DNA from: an uncultured Williamsia sp.
GTDB taxonomy: Bacteria > Actinomycetota > Actinomycetes > Mycobacteriales > Mycobacteriaceae
Length of the DNA: 64,000 nt
Direction of reading: 5' to 3'
Assembly: GCF_947494875.1 (NCBI RefSeq)
Contig: NZ_CANLWM010000008.1
Location: forward strand, 124,001 to 188,000
The notes under the pieces: generated by a model
Told to the model about the DNA's origin: nothing
Database searches by the model: none
What the model saw: only the letters and a program-made list of their open reading frames with translations
Part shown: positions 45,969 to 54,724 of the stretch, piece after piece
Layout: each line of letters begins with the position of its first letter
Numbering within the stretch: the stretch's first letter is position 1
Position numbers and translations under genes: made by a program

Positions 45969-46877
45969 TCACCCCTGCTGATCGACGCCCTGATAGGCCT
46001 CGAACATCCGACGACCGATGATCCGGCCGGCCTCGGCGGTGAAATGTGGATCCTCGGGGAGGCCACTGCCGGGCGCACCGTTGAGCATCCCGGGCGGCGA
46101 CGGGACGAAACGGGCGTGGTCCCAACGATTCGGCGTGTCCTGGTGGACAGCGTCGATACCCGCGAGCTTCGGGGGGCCGAAGTTCATGTACTCCGGACTC
46201 AGCTGCCCGAGGATGAACGGCACCGGGCCGTACCGCTCGCGCAGGCCGCCGATCAGCCGGTCGAACTGGCGCTGGAAGACCTCCGGTTCCGACAGCGGGC
46301 CGTCGGACTCCCCCTGGTGCCACAGGATGCAGTCGAGCTTCTGACCGGTCTTCTTCAGGGCGGAGTCGATCTGCTTGATCGAGTAGTCGTAGAGGTTGAC
46401 GCGCACGTCGTGGTTGTCGCGATCCCACGAGTAGCCGTTCTTCGGGTAGAACGACGTGTCGCCACGGGCGCACGGCACCAGCAGGACGGGGTCGCCAGTC
46501 GCCTCGGCGAGCAACGACCCGAACGTCGTCGCGAAACCCACACCGGCACCGGGCACCTCGTGCAGCAGCGGATCCTCGGCGAGCAGGATCTTCCGTCCGC
46601 GATAGCGCCCGCACCCGGGCCACTGGTGAACCAGCGGGTGGATAGGCGGCGGCGCGACACCGGGCTCCTCGTTCCCGGCCCCACTGGCGTTCGACTGCCC
46701 CAGCACCGCGACCACGCGATAGGGCTTGTCGACAGGGGGCGCGGGCGTCCCGGTCGCGATGGCCTTCTTCACGACGGTCTTCGCGGCCATCAGCGCCTGC
46801 AGATGCCAGGGGAAGCTGCCGTGGATCGCACGGTCCTCGTCGTAGGAACGCAACTCGGGGTCGAACGGCGACGGCAT
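45969..46877 (-). CDS. SGNH-type esterase, sialate O-acetylesterase-like (SASA)
   Basis: A 302-residue protein without a signal peptide. VVAVLGQSNASGAGNE near residues 55-70 has the nucleophile Ser in the GQSN form, CILWHQGESDG near 185 is the typical second block, and PHFTAEAGRIIGRRM near the end carries the catalytic His. This matches the carbohydrate-esterase SASA/DUF303 family, which deacetylates sugars. The substrate is unknown. It is convergent with the DUF2254 gene with a 10-nt gap. Confidence 0.8.
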   Translation of the reverse strand: MPSPFDPELRSYDEDRAIHGSFPWHLQALMAAKTVVKKAIATGTPAPPVDKPYRVVAVLGQSNASGAGNEEPGVAPPPIHPLVHQWPGCGRYRGRKILLAEDPLLHEVPGAGVGFATTFGSLLAEATGDPVLLVPCARGDTSFYPKNGYSWDRDNHDVRVNLYDYSIKQIDSALKKTGQKLDCILWHQGESDGPLSEPEVFQRQFDRLIGGLRERYGPVPFILGQLSPEYMNFGPPKLAGIDAVHQDTPNRWDHARFVPSPPGMLNGAPGSGLPEDPHFTAEAGRIIGRRMFEAYQGVDQQG

Positions 46878-47017
46878 GCACCCTCCAGGCTTCGGGGCCG
46901 ACGGTCGCGGCCGGAGTTCATCATCACCTGTCCCGCGACAGTCCGCAGGTGAGTGGGATCCACGCCGGCACACGCGCCCGAGATGCCGGATCGTTGACGT
47001 CACGTTACGGTCACGCG

Positions 47018-48109
47018 ATGGCGAACCAGAGGGAAACAGCACTCGACGTGGTGCGTGGACTCTGTATCGCCAGCATGGTGATCGGTCACCTGTGTATCGG
47101 CTCGCCCCTGTGGATGCTGGTGCACATCGTGCCCGGGGTGGACGGCGCGTCGGGATTCGTGCTGCTGGCAGGTGTGGTGCTCGGGATGGTGAGTTCCCGT
47201 CGCGCGCGCCTGTCGGTCGCCGAGGCCGAGCGCCGCGTCGGACGGCGACTTCTCCTGCTGTACGTCGCGCATGTCTCGCTGGCGGGGACGGCGGTGGTCG
47301 CGGGACTCCTCGCACCGCGCGACTCGCTGCCGGATCTCGAGGCGTTCTCGGCGTCACGTATCGCGGGATGGCTGCTGACACTGCAGATCAACCCCGAGAA
47401 CATCGACATCCTGTCGCTCTACGTCATCCTCATGGCACTCACGATGCTGTGGGTACCGCTGCTCGCCCGCGGGTGGTGGCACGTGGTCGTCGCGTCGTCC
47501 GCCGCGCTGTACGTGCTGAGCCTGGTCACCGACTGGGGCCGCCTGCCCGACCAACCGCACCCGCAGACCTACTTCGCGTGGGCGTCGTGGCAGGCCCTCT
47601 ACTGCAGCGGGCTGCTCGTCGGATGGCACTGGCAGCGGGTGGCGCCGGTGCTGCAGTCGCGACGGGCCCGGGTCGTCGCGACGGTGACCTTCGTCGTCCT
47701 GTTCGCGGTCCATGCAATTGCCCTGCTGATCGGCGTCGTCGATCCGCTGTTCGGCAAGACCTACTGCGCCCCGGGACGGATCGTGCTGGCGTGGGCGGTC
47801 ATCACGCTGCTCTACCACCTCGCGCGACGGCTCGAGCGGACCCGACCACGGCTCGTCGCACCGGTGGCGACGATCGGCTCGCGCAGCCTCGCCTGCTTCA
47901 TCACCCTGTGCGCATTGGGTATCGCGATCCCGTACGCCATCGGCACCGACCAGACGACGCTCGTCGCGCAGATCGTTGCGGTCGCCGCGGTGGTCGCTAT
48001 GTGGCCCGTCGCCCGGATCCGGGGGACACTCGGCACCCACCTGACGCGGGCGCGCACCTCGACGGTCCAGCGGGTCATCCCCTCCCGCGACCGGACCCCG
48101 ACAGGCTGA
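47018..48109 (+). CDS. OpgC-type membrane acyltransferase
   Basis: A 363-residue protein with about ten membrane helices, opening RETALDVVRGLCIASMVIGHLCIG, the acyltransferase-3/OpgC entry with its conserved His. PHPQTYFAWASWQALYCSGLLVGWHW corresponds to the central OpgC block. OpgC proteins succinylate periplasmic glucans; here the acceptor may be a cell-envelope glycan. TACGGT at 47006-47011 ends just before ATG 47018, so the transcript may be leaderless. Confidence 0.8.
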   Translation: MANQRETALDVVRGLCIASMVIGHLCIGSPLWMLVHIVPGVDGASGFVLLAGVVLGMVSSRRARLSVAEAERRVGRRLLLLYVAHVSLAGTAVVAGLLAPRDSLPDLEAFSASRIAGWLLTLQINPENIDILSLYVILMALTMLWVPLLARGWWHVVVASSAALYVLSLVTDWGRLPDQPHPQTYFAWASWQALYCSGLLVGWHWQRVAPVLQSRRARVVATVTFVVLFAVHAIALLIGVVDPLFGKTYCAPGRIVLAWAVITLLYHLARRLERTRPRLVAPVATIGSRSLACFITLCALGIAIPYAIGTDQTTLVAQIVAVAAVVAMWPVARIRGTLGTHLTRARTSTVQRVIPSRDRTPTG

Positions 48110-48113
48110 CAGG

Positions 48114-49208
48114 TCAGGCCTGGACCGTTCGCGCTCCCCCGTCGTGCTTCGCGGCATACATGGCGCGGTCGGCACGCAGGAGCACCTGGTCGAGATCGAC
48201 GAAGAGCGCGTCGCCGGAGATGTCGGGCGGGACCGTCGCGATCCCGATGCTCACGGTCATCCGGGGGACGGACCCGGTGGCACCCTCGGCTGCGATCGCG
48301 TGGTGCAGCGCCTCGGCCGTCCGGGTCGCCATCGGGTGATCGCCGTCCAGCACGATCGCGAACTCGTCGCCGCCGATCCGCGAGACGACGGCGTGCGACG
48401 GCGCGATACGACGCATGACCGAGGCGACGACGACGAGTGCGTTGTCGCCGGCTGCGTGCCCGAATTCGTCGTTGATGTCCTTGAAACGGTCGATGTCGAT
48501 CAGCAACAACGAGAAAGCGACACCGTGGTCGATCAATTCGCCGGCGTGGATCTGCATGCCGCGGCGATTGTGCAGATCGGTCATGTCGTCGCGAAACGAC
48601 CCGTTCGCATCGTGTCGGAGGGTGGCCACCAACGGCACCAACAGAAGCGGGATGCAGACGGTCACCGGGACGATCGTGAGAGAACGGATGACGATGTTGA
48701 CCACGGGGGTGCCGCCCTGGATCCCGACCCACGACGCCAACGCGACGGTCGCACCGAGGGTCGCCACCGTCTGCGCCATCACCGCCCGCGCGCCGTGGTG
48801 CATCACGGTGTAGACGCTCACCGCCGTCAGCAGCATCAGCCCCGGCATCGACCAGTAGACCGTGCGATACATGGCCATCACGGTGACGACCGCGACGTCG
48901 GCGTAGCCGATGAAGACGGCTGACGCAGCCAGCGGCGGCCACGGCTCGGTCCACCAGATGGCCGCCAGCACACAGGAACTCGCCGCGATGGCGATCAGCA
49001 CCACGTACGCGGCCACGCTGTCGTACACCCATGGGTTGACCGCGGGCAGCGACAGCCCGGCCGACAGTCCGAAGAGCAGACACCCGATCCCGACGACGAT
49101 CTGCTGTGACCGCAGCAGCCCGCTGGACTGCATGTGCTGCACCGCCCAGCCGCGGTCGAACTCGCGCGTCCACCACCGTCGGAGGAGGTGCGTGACGTTG
49201 TCAGCCAT
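48114..49208 (-). CDS. Membrane diguanylate cyclase (GGDEF)
   Basis: A 364-residue protein that should make cyclic di-GMP from GTP. Residues 35-195 hold five to six membrane helices as the sensor. The C-terminal GGDEF domain has DLHNRRGM, DIDRFKDINDEFGHAAGDN and SRIGGDEFAIV with the intact signature. The RxxD inhibitory site expected just before it is missing (APSH in that place), so product inhibition is unlikely. There is no EAL domain. Convergent with the OpgC-type gene, 4 nt apart. The start is ATG 49208; the in-frame GTG before it is possible. Confidence 0.9.
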   Translation of the reverse strand: MADNVTHLLRRWWTREFDRGWAVQHMQSSGLLRSQQIVVGIGCLLFGLSAGLSLPAVNPWVYDSVAAYVVLIAIAASSCVLAAIWWTEPWPPLAASAVFIGYADVAVVTVMAMYRTVYWSMPGLMLLTAVSVYTVMHHGARAVMAQTVATLGATVALASWVGIQGGTPVVNIVIRSLTIVPVTVCIPLLLVPLVATLRHDANGSFRDDMTDLHNRRGMQIHAGELIDHGVAFSLLLIDIDRFKDINDEFGHAAGDNALVVVASVMRRIAPSHAVVSRIGGDEFAIVLDGDHPMATRTAEALHHAIAAEGATGSVPRMTVSIGIATVPPDISGDALFVDLDQVLLRADRAMYAAKHDGGARTVQA

Positions 49209-49435
49209 CACTCACCCCCGGGCCACCTCGGAACAACAGTTGTTGTGACTGTACAGACGCGCGCCAGAATGCGAGGTTCGCGTGGGACTGGGGGCAACTG
49301 GAGGTGACAGGCGGACCGCACGGACGGTGCATCGTCCGAAAACGGACCGCGGCAATGGTCGACTTCGCGGTCTCCCGACAGTCGGATATTGTGGTTCGTC
49401 ACAAAAATTTGGTGTCGCAAACCTCACATGAGCGT

Positions 49436-49441
49436 TATCAT
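49436..49441 (+). promoter_or_regulatory. -10 element of lsr2 (leaderless)
   Basis: TATCAT ends 6 nt before the lsr2 ATG at 49448, with no ribosome site in between. Upstream lies an AT-rich patch (around 49390-49420, including CACAAAAATTTGG), a plausible site for autoregulation by Lsr2. Confidence 0.45.
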
Positions 49442-49447
49442 TCACCA

Positions 49448-49765
49448 ATGGCGCGGATCACGGTTGTCGAGGTCGTCGACGATTTGAGCGGGAAAGTCCT
49501 GTCGGACCCGGAGACCATCCGGTTCGGCATCGACGGGTCCGAGTACCAACTCGAGACGTCTCAGGAGAGCGCAGAAGAACTGCGGTCCCTGTTGCAGAAA
49601 TACGTGAAGGTCTCGCGCAAGCGGATCACCCGACGATCCGACGCGGCGCGCGCGGCGACACCCGTCGCGGCCATCCGCGCGTGGGCCGTCGAGAACGGCT
49701 GGGACATCAGCGAGCGCGGCCGCGTGCCGAAGGTCATCGTCGACGCGTACAACGAGGCGCACTGA
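49448..49765 (+). CDS. lsr2: Lsr2 family nucleoid-associated protein
   Basis: A 105-residue H-NS-like xenogeneic silencer. The N-terminal dimerisation domain is ARITVVEVVDDLSGK and ETIRFGIDGSEYQLETS; the C-terminal DNA-binding domain is VAAIRAWAVENGWDISERGRVPKVIVDAYNEAH with the RGR minor-groove hook. It binds AT-rich DNA and can repress foreign genes. It is not next to lysS or clpC, its usual position in mycobacteria, so it could be a second copy. The upstream region is AT-rich for this window. Confidence 0.94.
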   Translation: MARITVVEVVDDLSGKVLSDPETIRFGIDGSEYQLETSQESAEELRSLLQKYVKVSRKRITRRSDAARAATPVAAIRAWAVENGWDISERGRVPKVIVDAYNEAH

Positions 49766-49807
49766 CCCCGACGCGGTGAACGGGGCGAGCTCACACCCGC
49801 CGACCGA

Positions 49808-50860
49808 TCAGCTCACGATCTCCTTGAGGGCGCAGACCTGCGCGACGTCGTCGGCGTGGTTGCCCGCCATCGGCGTGGCCAGTGCCATCGTCACCCCACC
49901 GTCCCGGAACGCCGCGACACGGTCGGTCACCTCGTCACGCGACCCGATCAGCGAGATCTGACGGACCAGGTCGTCCGGAACCGCCTGCGCGGCCTCGTCC
50001 TTCTTGCCGTCGAGGTAGAGATCCTGGATGGTCTTCGCCTCGTCGACGTAGCCGTAGCGCACCGCGAGATCGTTGTAGAAGTTCTTCCCGCGCGCACCCA
50101 TCCCACCGACATACAGCGCCACCTGCTGGGCGACCAGTTCACGGGCGGCCGCCGCCTTCTCTGCGTCGTCGGTGATGAGCAGCGCGGTGGTCACCGAGAT
50201 GTTCAGCTCACCCAGCTCCGCCTCACGCTTGGCCTTGCCCTTCTGCAGCGACTCACCGAAGGCGACATCGACGTGATCGGGGTGGAAGAAGATCGGCTGC
50301 CACTCCTCGAACTTCTCCGCCGCCAACGCCACGTTCTTCGGACCGATCGCGGCCAGCGCCATCGGGATGCGGTCACGCACAGGGTGGTTGATCAGCTTGA
50401 GCGCCTTGCCCAGCCCCGTGCCGCCGTCCTCGGCGGTCAGCGGCAGCGTGTAGTACTTGCCCTTGTACTCGACACGGTCACGGCGCCAGACCATCCGGCA
50501 GATGTCGGCGTACTCCCGCGCGCGGCCCAGCGGGGCGTCGTACTTCACACCGTGGAAACCCTCGATGACCTGCGGTCCCGACGCGCCGATGCCGAGCACC
50601 GCACGCCCACCGGAGATGTAGTCCAGACCCGCGGCGGTCATCGCGATGTTGGTCGGGGTCCGAGAGAACATCGGCAGGATGCCCGTCGCCAACTCCAGCG
50701 TCGTCGTCTTCGCCGCGATGTAACCGAGCTGACTGACCGCGTCGAAGCTGTACGCCTCCGGGACGGTCACACGGTCCAGACCCGCAGCCTCGAACTCGAG
50801 CAGGTTGTCGATCGTCTCCGTGAAGTCACCCGCGTAGTTGATGGCCATACCGATCTTCAC
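49808..50860 (-). CDS. F420-dependent LLM-class oxidoreductase
   Basis: A 350-residue TIM-barrel protein of the luciferase-like monooxygenase family. Signs are GMAINYAGDFTETIDNLLEFEAAGLDRVTVPEAYSFDAVSQLGYIAAKT, a GRAVLGIGASGPQVIEGFHG strand and EYADICRMVWR. This form occurs in F420-using Mycobacteriales enzymes. The substrate is unknown. GTG 50860 is chosen because the barrel begins directly after it; the upstream open frame looks non-coding. Convergent with lsr2. Confidence 0.88.
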   Translation of the reverse strand: MKIGMAINYAGDFTETIDNLLEFEAAGLDRVTVPEAYSFDAVSQLGYIAAKTTTLELATGILPMFSRTPTNIAMTAAGLDYISGGRAVLGIGASGPQVIEGFHGVKYDAPLGRAREYADICRMVWRRDRVEYKGKYYTLPLTAEDGGTGLGKALKLINHPVRDRIPMALAAIGPKNVALAAEKFEEWQPIFFHPDHVDVAFGESLQKGKAKREAELGELNISVTTALLITDDAEKAAAARELVAQQVALYVGGMGARGKNFYNDLAVRYGYVDEAKTIQDLYLDGKKDEAAQAVPDDLVRQISLIGSRDEVTDRVAAFRDGGVTMALATPMAGNHADDVAQVCALKEIVS

Positions 50861-51011
50861 GCGCAACCGCCCTTCGTCCCGACCACGTTGTCGACGATGA
50901 TGCCCGACGCCCTGAGAGGCACCGAGACCCGGATCACCATAACTCATCTTATGGACGACGAGGACCTGCCGTGTGCTTGTCGCCCACGCCCGCGGCGGCT
51001 ATGCCTGAGGC

Positions 51012-51803
51012 ATGAGACGTGCAGTGATCGCATCGGTCGTGCTCGTGGTGTCGACGTCCTCGGCTCTGACGGCGTGCTCGTCGGGCGGCGCCGGCGACAC
51101 CACCCCGACCACACCCACGACGGTCGTGACCGTCACGCGCTCACCGTCGTCGGCACCGACGACAACGTCCTCGAGCGCAGCCGCGGCGGCCTACACGGCC
51201 AGCAGCACCCGGGTGACCGGCCGCACCGATCGCTCGTCGTACGACGTCACCATCCCGCAACTCGCCGGCGGGAAGCAGTCCGTGACCGCCGAGTTCAACC
51301 AGTCGATGCGCGCGGCGCTGCAGGACCAGATCGACGCGGACTACTCGGGGCTGTCGTTCACGCTCCGGGACGGCTACCGCAACGGCCCGTTCCACATCGG
51401 CAGCCGGGTCGTCAGCGCCGAGCTGATCAGCTACTGGACGGCCAACCCACCGGGGGCCCACGGCGACTCGCTGCTGGCGACGGTCACCATCGACACGGAC
51501 ACCGCGACGCCGATCACGCTCTCCGACGCGTTCGGCGACCTCGACACGGGATTGCGGAGACTCTCGCAGGAGGCGGCACGCATCCTGCCGACCACCGTTG
51601 TCGGCGACCGCTACGAGCGCAGCGGCATCACCCCGACGGAGAAGAACTTCGCCAACTGGACCGCCTCGCCGCAGGGGATGGTGATCCACTTCGGCGACTA
51701 CCAGGTCGGCGCCTACGCCGACGGCCTCATCGACATCACGATTCCCTGGTCGGACCTGTCCGACGTCCTCGCTCCCGGGATGCAGGACGTCCTGAGCAGC
51801 TGA
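51012..51803 (+). CDS. Lipoprotein with DUF3298/RsiV-like domain
   Basis: A 263-residue lipoprotein with lipobox LTAC near residue 19-22, then a Thr/Ser/Pro-rich linker. The C-terminal domain (SYDVTIPQLAGGK, FNQSMRAAL, LLATVTIDTDTATPITLSDAF, YQVGAYADGLIDITIPWSDL) matches the DUF3298 fold found in RsiV and in Mpt64-like proteins. It could bind a ligand outside the membrane; the function is unknown. Confidence 0.8.
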   Translation: MRRAVIASVVLVVSTSSALTACSSGGAGDTTPTTPTTVVTVTRSPSSAPTTTSSSAAAAAYTASSTRVTGRTDRSSYDVTIPQLAGGKQSVTAEFNQSMRAALQDQIDADYSGLSFTLRDGYRNGPFHIGSRVVSAELISYWTANPPGAHGDSLLATVTIDTDTATPITLSDAFGDLDTGLRRLSQEAARILPTTVVGDRYERSGITPTEKNFANWTASPQGMVIHFGDYQVGAYADGLIDITIPWSDLSDVLAPGMQDVLSS

Positions 51804-51820
51804 TCGGGTAAGACGACACC

Positions 51821-52213
51821 ATGGAGATCCTCAGCGCCCGGGTGTTGCTCCGCCCGCACGACGCCGCGGCGACGACGGCGTTCTACCGCGACGCACTCGG
51901 CCTGGCGATCGCTCGTGAATACCCCGGCGGCACCGTGTTCTTCGCGGGATCGACGCTGATCGAGGTGGCCGCGCACCTCACCACCGACGGCGCCGACGCC
52001 TCGTCGACCTCGTTGTGGCTGCAGGTGCGCGACATCGAGGCGGCGCAACGGTCGCTCCGCGACGCCGGCGTGACCATCGACCGGGAGGCACGGACCGAGC
52101 CGTGGGGCCTGCGCGAGATGCAGATCCACGATCCCGACGGGCGCACGCTCATCGTCGTCGAGGTGCCGTCGGACCACCCGCTGCGGCGCGACACCCGCAA
52201 CGACGACCGGTAG
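51821..52213 (+). CDS. VOC superfamily protein (glyoxalase/bleomycin-resistance fold)
   Basis: A 130-residue protein with two beta-alpha-beta-beta-beta modules: DAAATTAFYRDALGLAIAREYPGGTVFF, then SLWLQVRDIEAAQRSLRDAGVTI and REMQIHDPDGRTLIVVEV. The last contains the usual Glu position. It may be a metal-dependent isomerase, dioxygenase or binding protein; the substrate is not predictable. It follows the lipoprotein by 17 nt and may share its transcript. Confidence 0.85.
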   Translation: MEILSARVLLRPHDAAATTAFYRDALGLAIAREYPGGTVFFAGSTLIEVAAHLTTDGADASSTSLWLQVRDIEAAQRSLRDAGVTIDREARTEPWGLREMQIHDPDGRTLIVVEVPSDHPLRRDTRNDDR

Positions 52214-52349
52214 TACGAGGCACACCTGCCACGTGAAGATGAACAATTGGCAAACGCCGACTGTAGGAACTACAAACCCGCAGCTCAGCAACAGGTAATC
52301 GCTCTGTCCGGTTTGGACTTCCACCGATGCGCGGCGGAAGATTTCGGGC

Positions 52350-53585
52350 ATGAGCGCAGAGATGCTGATCCTGGTGCTGCTGGTGATCACCGCCCTCGGT
52401 TTCGACTTCACCAACGGTTTCCACGACACCGGCAACGCGATGGCCACCTCCATCGCCACCGGCGCTCTCAAGCCGAAGGTCGCCGTCGGTCTGGCCGCAG
52501 TCCTCAACCTGGTGGGGGCGTTCCTCTCGGTGCAGGTCGCGGCGACCATCACCAAGGACGTCCTGAAGATCCAGCAGACCAAGGGCGCGGACGCCGGAGA
52601 CCTGGTCAGCGGACTCGACGCCCAGAAGGCACTGGTGATCATCTTCGCCGGCCTCATCGGCGGCATCCTGTGGAACCTCTTCACCTGGCTGTTCGGACTG
52701 CCGTCGAGCTCCTCGCACGCGCTCTTCGGTGGCCTCATCGGGTCGGGCATCGCGGCGATCGGCACCGGGGGCGTCAACTGGGACGGGATCGTGAACAAGA
52801 TCGTCATCCCCGCGCTGCTGGCACCGGTCATCGCCCTCGTCGTCGCCGCCGCAGGCACCTGGCTGATCTACAAGATCACCGCGTCGATCGCCGAGTCCCG
52901 CAAGGAGGGCGGCTTCCGCGCCGGCCAGATCGCCACCGCGTCGCTGGTCTCGCTGGCCCACGGCACCGGTGACGCGCAGAAGACGATGGGTGTCATCGCG
53001 CTCGCGCTCATCGCGACCGGCCATCTCTCCGCGGGGTCGGTGAGCGAGGGCCTGCCGGTCTGGATCGTCCTGTCCTGCGCCGTTGCCATCGCGCTCGGCA
53101 CCTACCTCGGTGGGTGGCGCATCATCCGCACGCTGGGCAAGGGGCTCGTCGAGATCAAGGCGCCGCAGGGCATGGCCGCCGAGGCGTCGTCGGCCGCGAT
53201 CATCCTCACCTCGAGCGCCGCGGGCATGGCCCTCTCGACCACGCACGTCGCCACCGGGTCGATCCTCGGTTCCGGAGTCGGCAAGCCCGGCGCGGCCGTC
53301 CGCTGGGGCGTCGCCGGCCGCATGGTCGTCGCGTGGGTGACCACCCTGCCGCTCGCCGGGCTGGTCGGTGCCGCGACGTTCTACATCGCGAACGCCGTCG
53401 GCGGTGCCGCCGGGGCGATCGTCATCTTCCTGATCCTCGCCGCGCTGTCGGGCTTCATGTACTGGCGTGCGCAGCAGCAGAAGGTCGACCACACCAACGT
53501 CAACGCCGAGTGGGACGACGCGTCGAACTCGGTCATCCCGGCCGAGGTCGAAGCCCGTCCCGCGGCCACCGCCGGCTCGCGCTGA
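52350..53585 (+). CDS. pitA: Low-affinity inorganic phosphate transporter (Pit family)
   Basis: A 411-residue membrane protein of the Pit family, which takes up phosphate with protons or as metal-phosphate. The two duplicated signatures are clear: FDFTNGFHDTGNAMATSIATGAL near residues 18-40 and TSSAAGMALSTTHVATGSILGSG near 287-309. SLAHGTGDAQKTMG near 206-219 is also typical. The last 30 residues are a soluble tail. Three small genes follow closely on the same strand. Confidence 0.93.
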   Translation: MSAEMLILVLLVITALGFDFTNGFHDTGNAMATSIATGALKPKVAVGLAAVLNLVGAFLSVQVAATITKDVLKIQQTKGADAGDLVSGLDAQKALVIIFAGLIGGILWNLFTWLFGLPSSSSHALFGGLIGSGIAAIGTGGVNWDGIVNKIVIPALLAPVIALVVAAAGTWLIYKITASIAESRKEGGFRAGQIATASLVSLAHGTGDAQKTMGVIALALIATGHLSAGSVSEGLPVWIVLSCAVAIALGTYLGGWRIIRTLGKGLVEIKAPQGMAAEASSAAIILTSSAAGMALSTTHVATGSILGSGVGKPGAAVRWGVAGRMVVAWVTTLPLAGLVGAATFYIANAVGGAAGAIVIFLILAALSGFMYWRAQQQKVDHTNVNAEWDDASNSVIPAEVEARPAATAGSR

Positions 53586-53612
53586 CCCACCGACAACCCG
53601 AACGGGGACGAC

Positions 53613-53897
53613 ATGCACGAATTCGAGGCCATCTTCAAGGTGCTCGTCATCGGCCTGGTGCTCGGCGCCGGGCTCCCCGCACTGTTCGCCGTCGGCCTGC
53701 GACTGTTCGCGGTCGGCTCCGGTGACACCGCGGCCGACGGCACCACCACCTCAGGGAACCCGGCGCTGAAGGCGGTGGGCATCGCCCTGTTCGGCCTGAT
53801 CGGCGTCGTGATCCTGCTGGGCATCCTGTGGATCACCCGCACGACGATCAACTATCACTTCGGGGTGAACCTCTTCCCGTTCGCGCCGGTGAAGTGA
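53613..53897 (+). CDS. Small membrane protein downstream of the phosphate transporter
   Basis: A 94-residue protein with two helices: VLVIGLVLGAGLPALFAVGLRL near residues 10-31 and AVGIALFGLIGVVILLGILWI near 54-74. It ends HFGVNLFPFAPVK. It lies 27 nt after pitA and its stop overlaps the next ATG by one base (TGATG), so it belongs to the phosphate operon. It may be a transporter accessory protein; no activity is known. Confidence 0.78.
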   Translation: MHEFEAIFKVLVIGLVLGAGLPALFAVGLRLFAVGSGDTAADGTTTSGNPALKAVGIALFGLIGVVILLGILWITRTTINYHFGVNLFPFAPVK

Positions 53898-54202
53898 TGG
53901 CCGACGCGAAGACGTTCGACGCCGTCCTGGGCTGGCTCCGTCAGGGCTACCCCGAGGGTGTCCCGCCCAAGGACTACTTCCCGCTGCTCGCGCTCCTGAA
54001 GCGCTCGCTCGACGAGGAGCAGGTGACCCGCGCGATCCTCACCGTCTTCAAGGAGCACGGCACCGACGACCCCGTCACCGAGGAGCAGATCCGCGGCGCG
54101 ATCCACGCGGTCATCGAGACCGAGCCGAACCCGGAGGAGATCAACCAGGTCGCCTCGCGGCTCGCCTCCGTCGGCTGGCCGCTCGCCCAACCGGCCGAAT
54201 AG
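53897..54202 (+). CDS. DUF3349 protein (first copy)
   Basis: A 101-residue helical protein: VLGWLRQGYPEGVPPKDYFPLLALLKRSLDEEQV at the start and INQVASRLASVGWPL at the end, the DUF3349 layout. Mycobacterial members fold as small helical bundles of unknown role. It starts one base inside the preceding gene. A paralogue follows at 54318. Confidence 0.85.
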   Translation: MADAKTFDAVLGWLRQGYPEGVPPKDYFPLLALLKRSLDEEQVTRAILTVFKEHGTDDPVTEEQIRGAIHAVIETEPNPEEINQVASRLASVGWPLAQPAE

Positions 54203-54317
54203 CGGCCCGCACCCGTCACCACCAGCGGCGACAGGACTATCCTGGCGATTCCTACCCGTCAACCGTTTCCGGGCGCTGAGAAGACAGCGCCGCCGCTCCC
54301 TGACCGAGGAGGGCGTC

Positions 54318-54647
54318 GTGGACCGTTCCCACCTGCTCCGCTCCATCGTCGGTTGGTTGCGCGCGGGCTACCCGCACGGCGTGCCGGCCGGTGACTACAT
54401 CCCGCTCGTCGCGCTGCTGCGCCGACAGCTCACCGACGAAGAGGTCGGTCAGATCGCCGACCATCTGGCCACCGAGGCGTCGACCAACCCGGATTTCGAA
54501 CCCATCACCCGCGTCGACGTCGGCGTGCTCATCACCAAGATGACCGACGAGATGCCCGCCGACGCCGACATCGACCGCGTCCGAGCGGTGCTCGAGGGCG
54601 CCGGCTGGACCTGCGACATCGAGACGCCGAAGGCGGACCCGAGCTGA
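54318..54647 (+). CDS. DUF3349 protein (second copy)
   Basis: A 109-residue paralogue of the protein at 53897 (IVGWLRAGYPHGVPAGDYIPLVALLRRQLTDEEV, then RAVLEGAGWTCDIE). It starts at GTG 54318 after GAGGAGG. The 115-bp gap before it and the strong ribosome site suggest it can be expressed apart from pitA. The stop lies next to the menE coding region. Confidence 0.85.
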   Translation: MDRSHLLRSIVGWLRAGYPHGVPAGDYIPLVALLRRQLTDEEVGQIADHLATEASTNPDFEPITRVDVGVLITKMTDEMPADADIDRVRAVLEGAGWTCDIETPKADPS

Positions 54648-54724
54648 GCGCTGTCCGTCTGCTGGAGCCCCTCCCGCTGCGATCGGGCCCGGCGGTCCTC
54701 GACGCGACCGACCGACTGCGCGCC

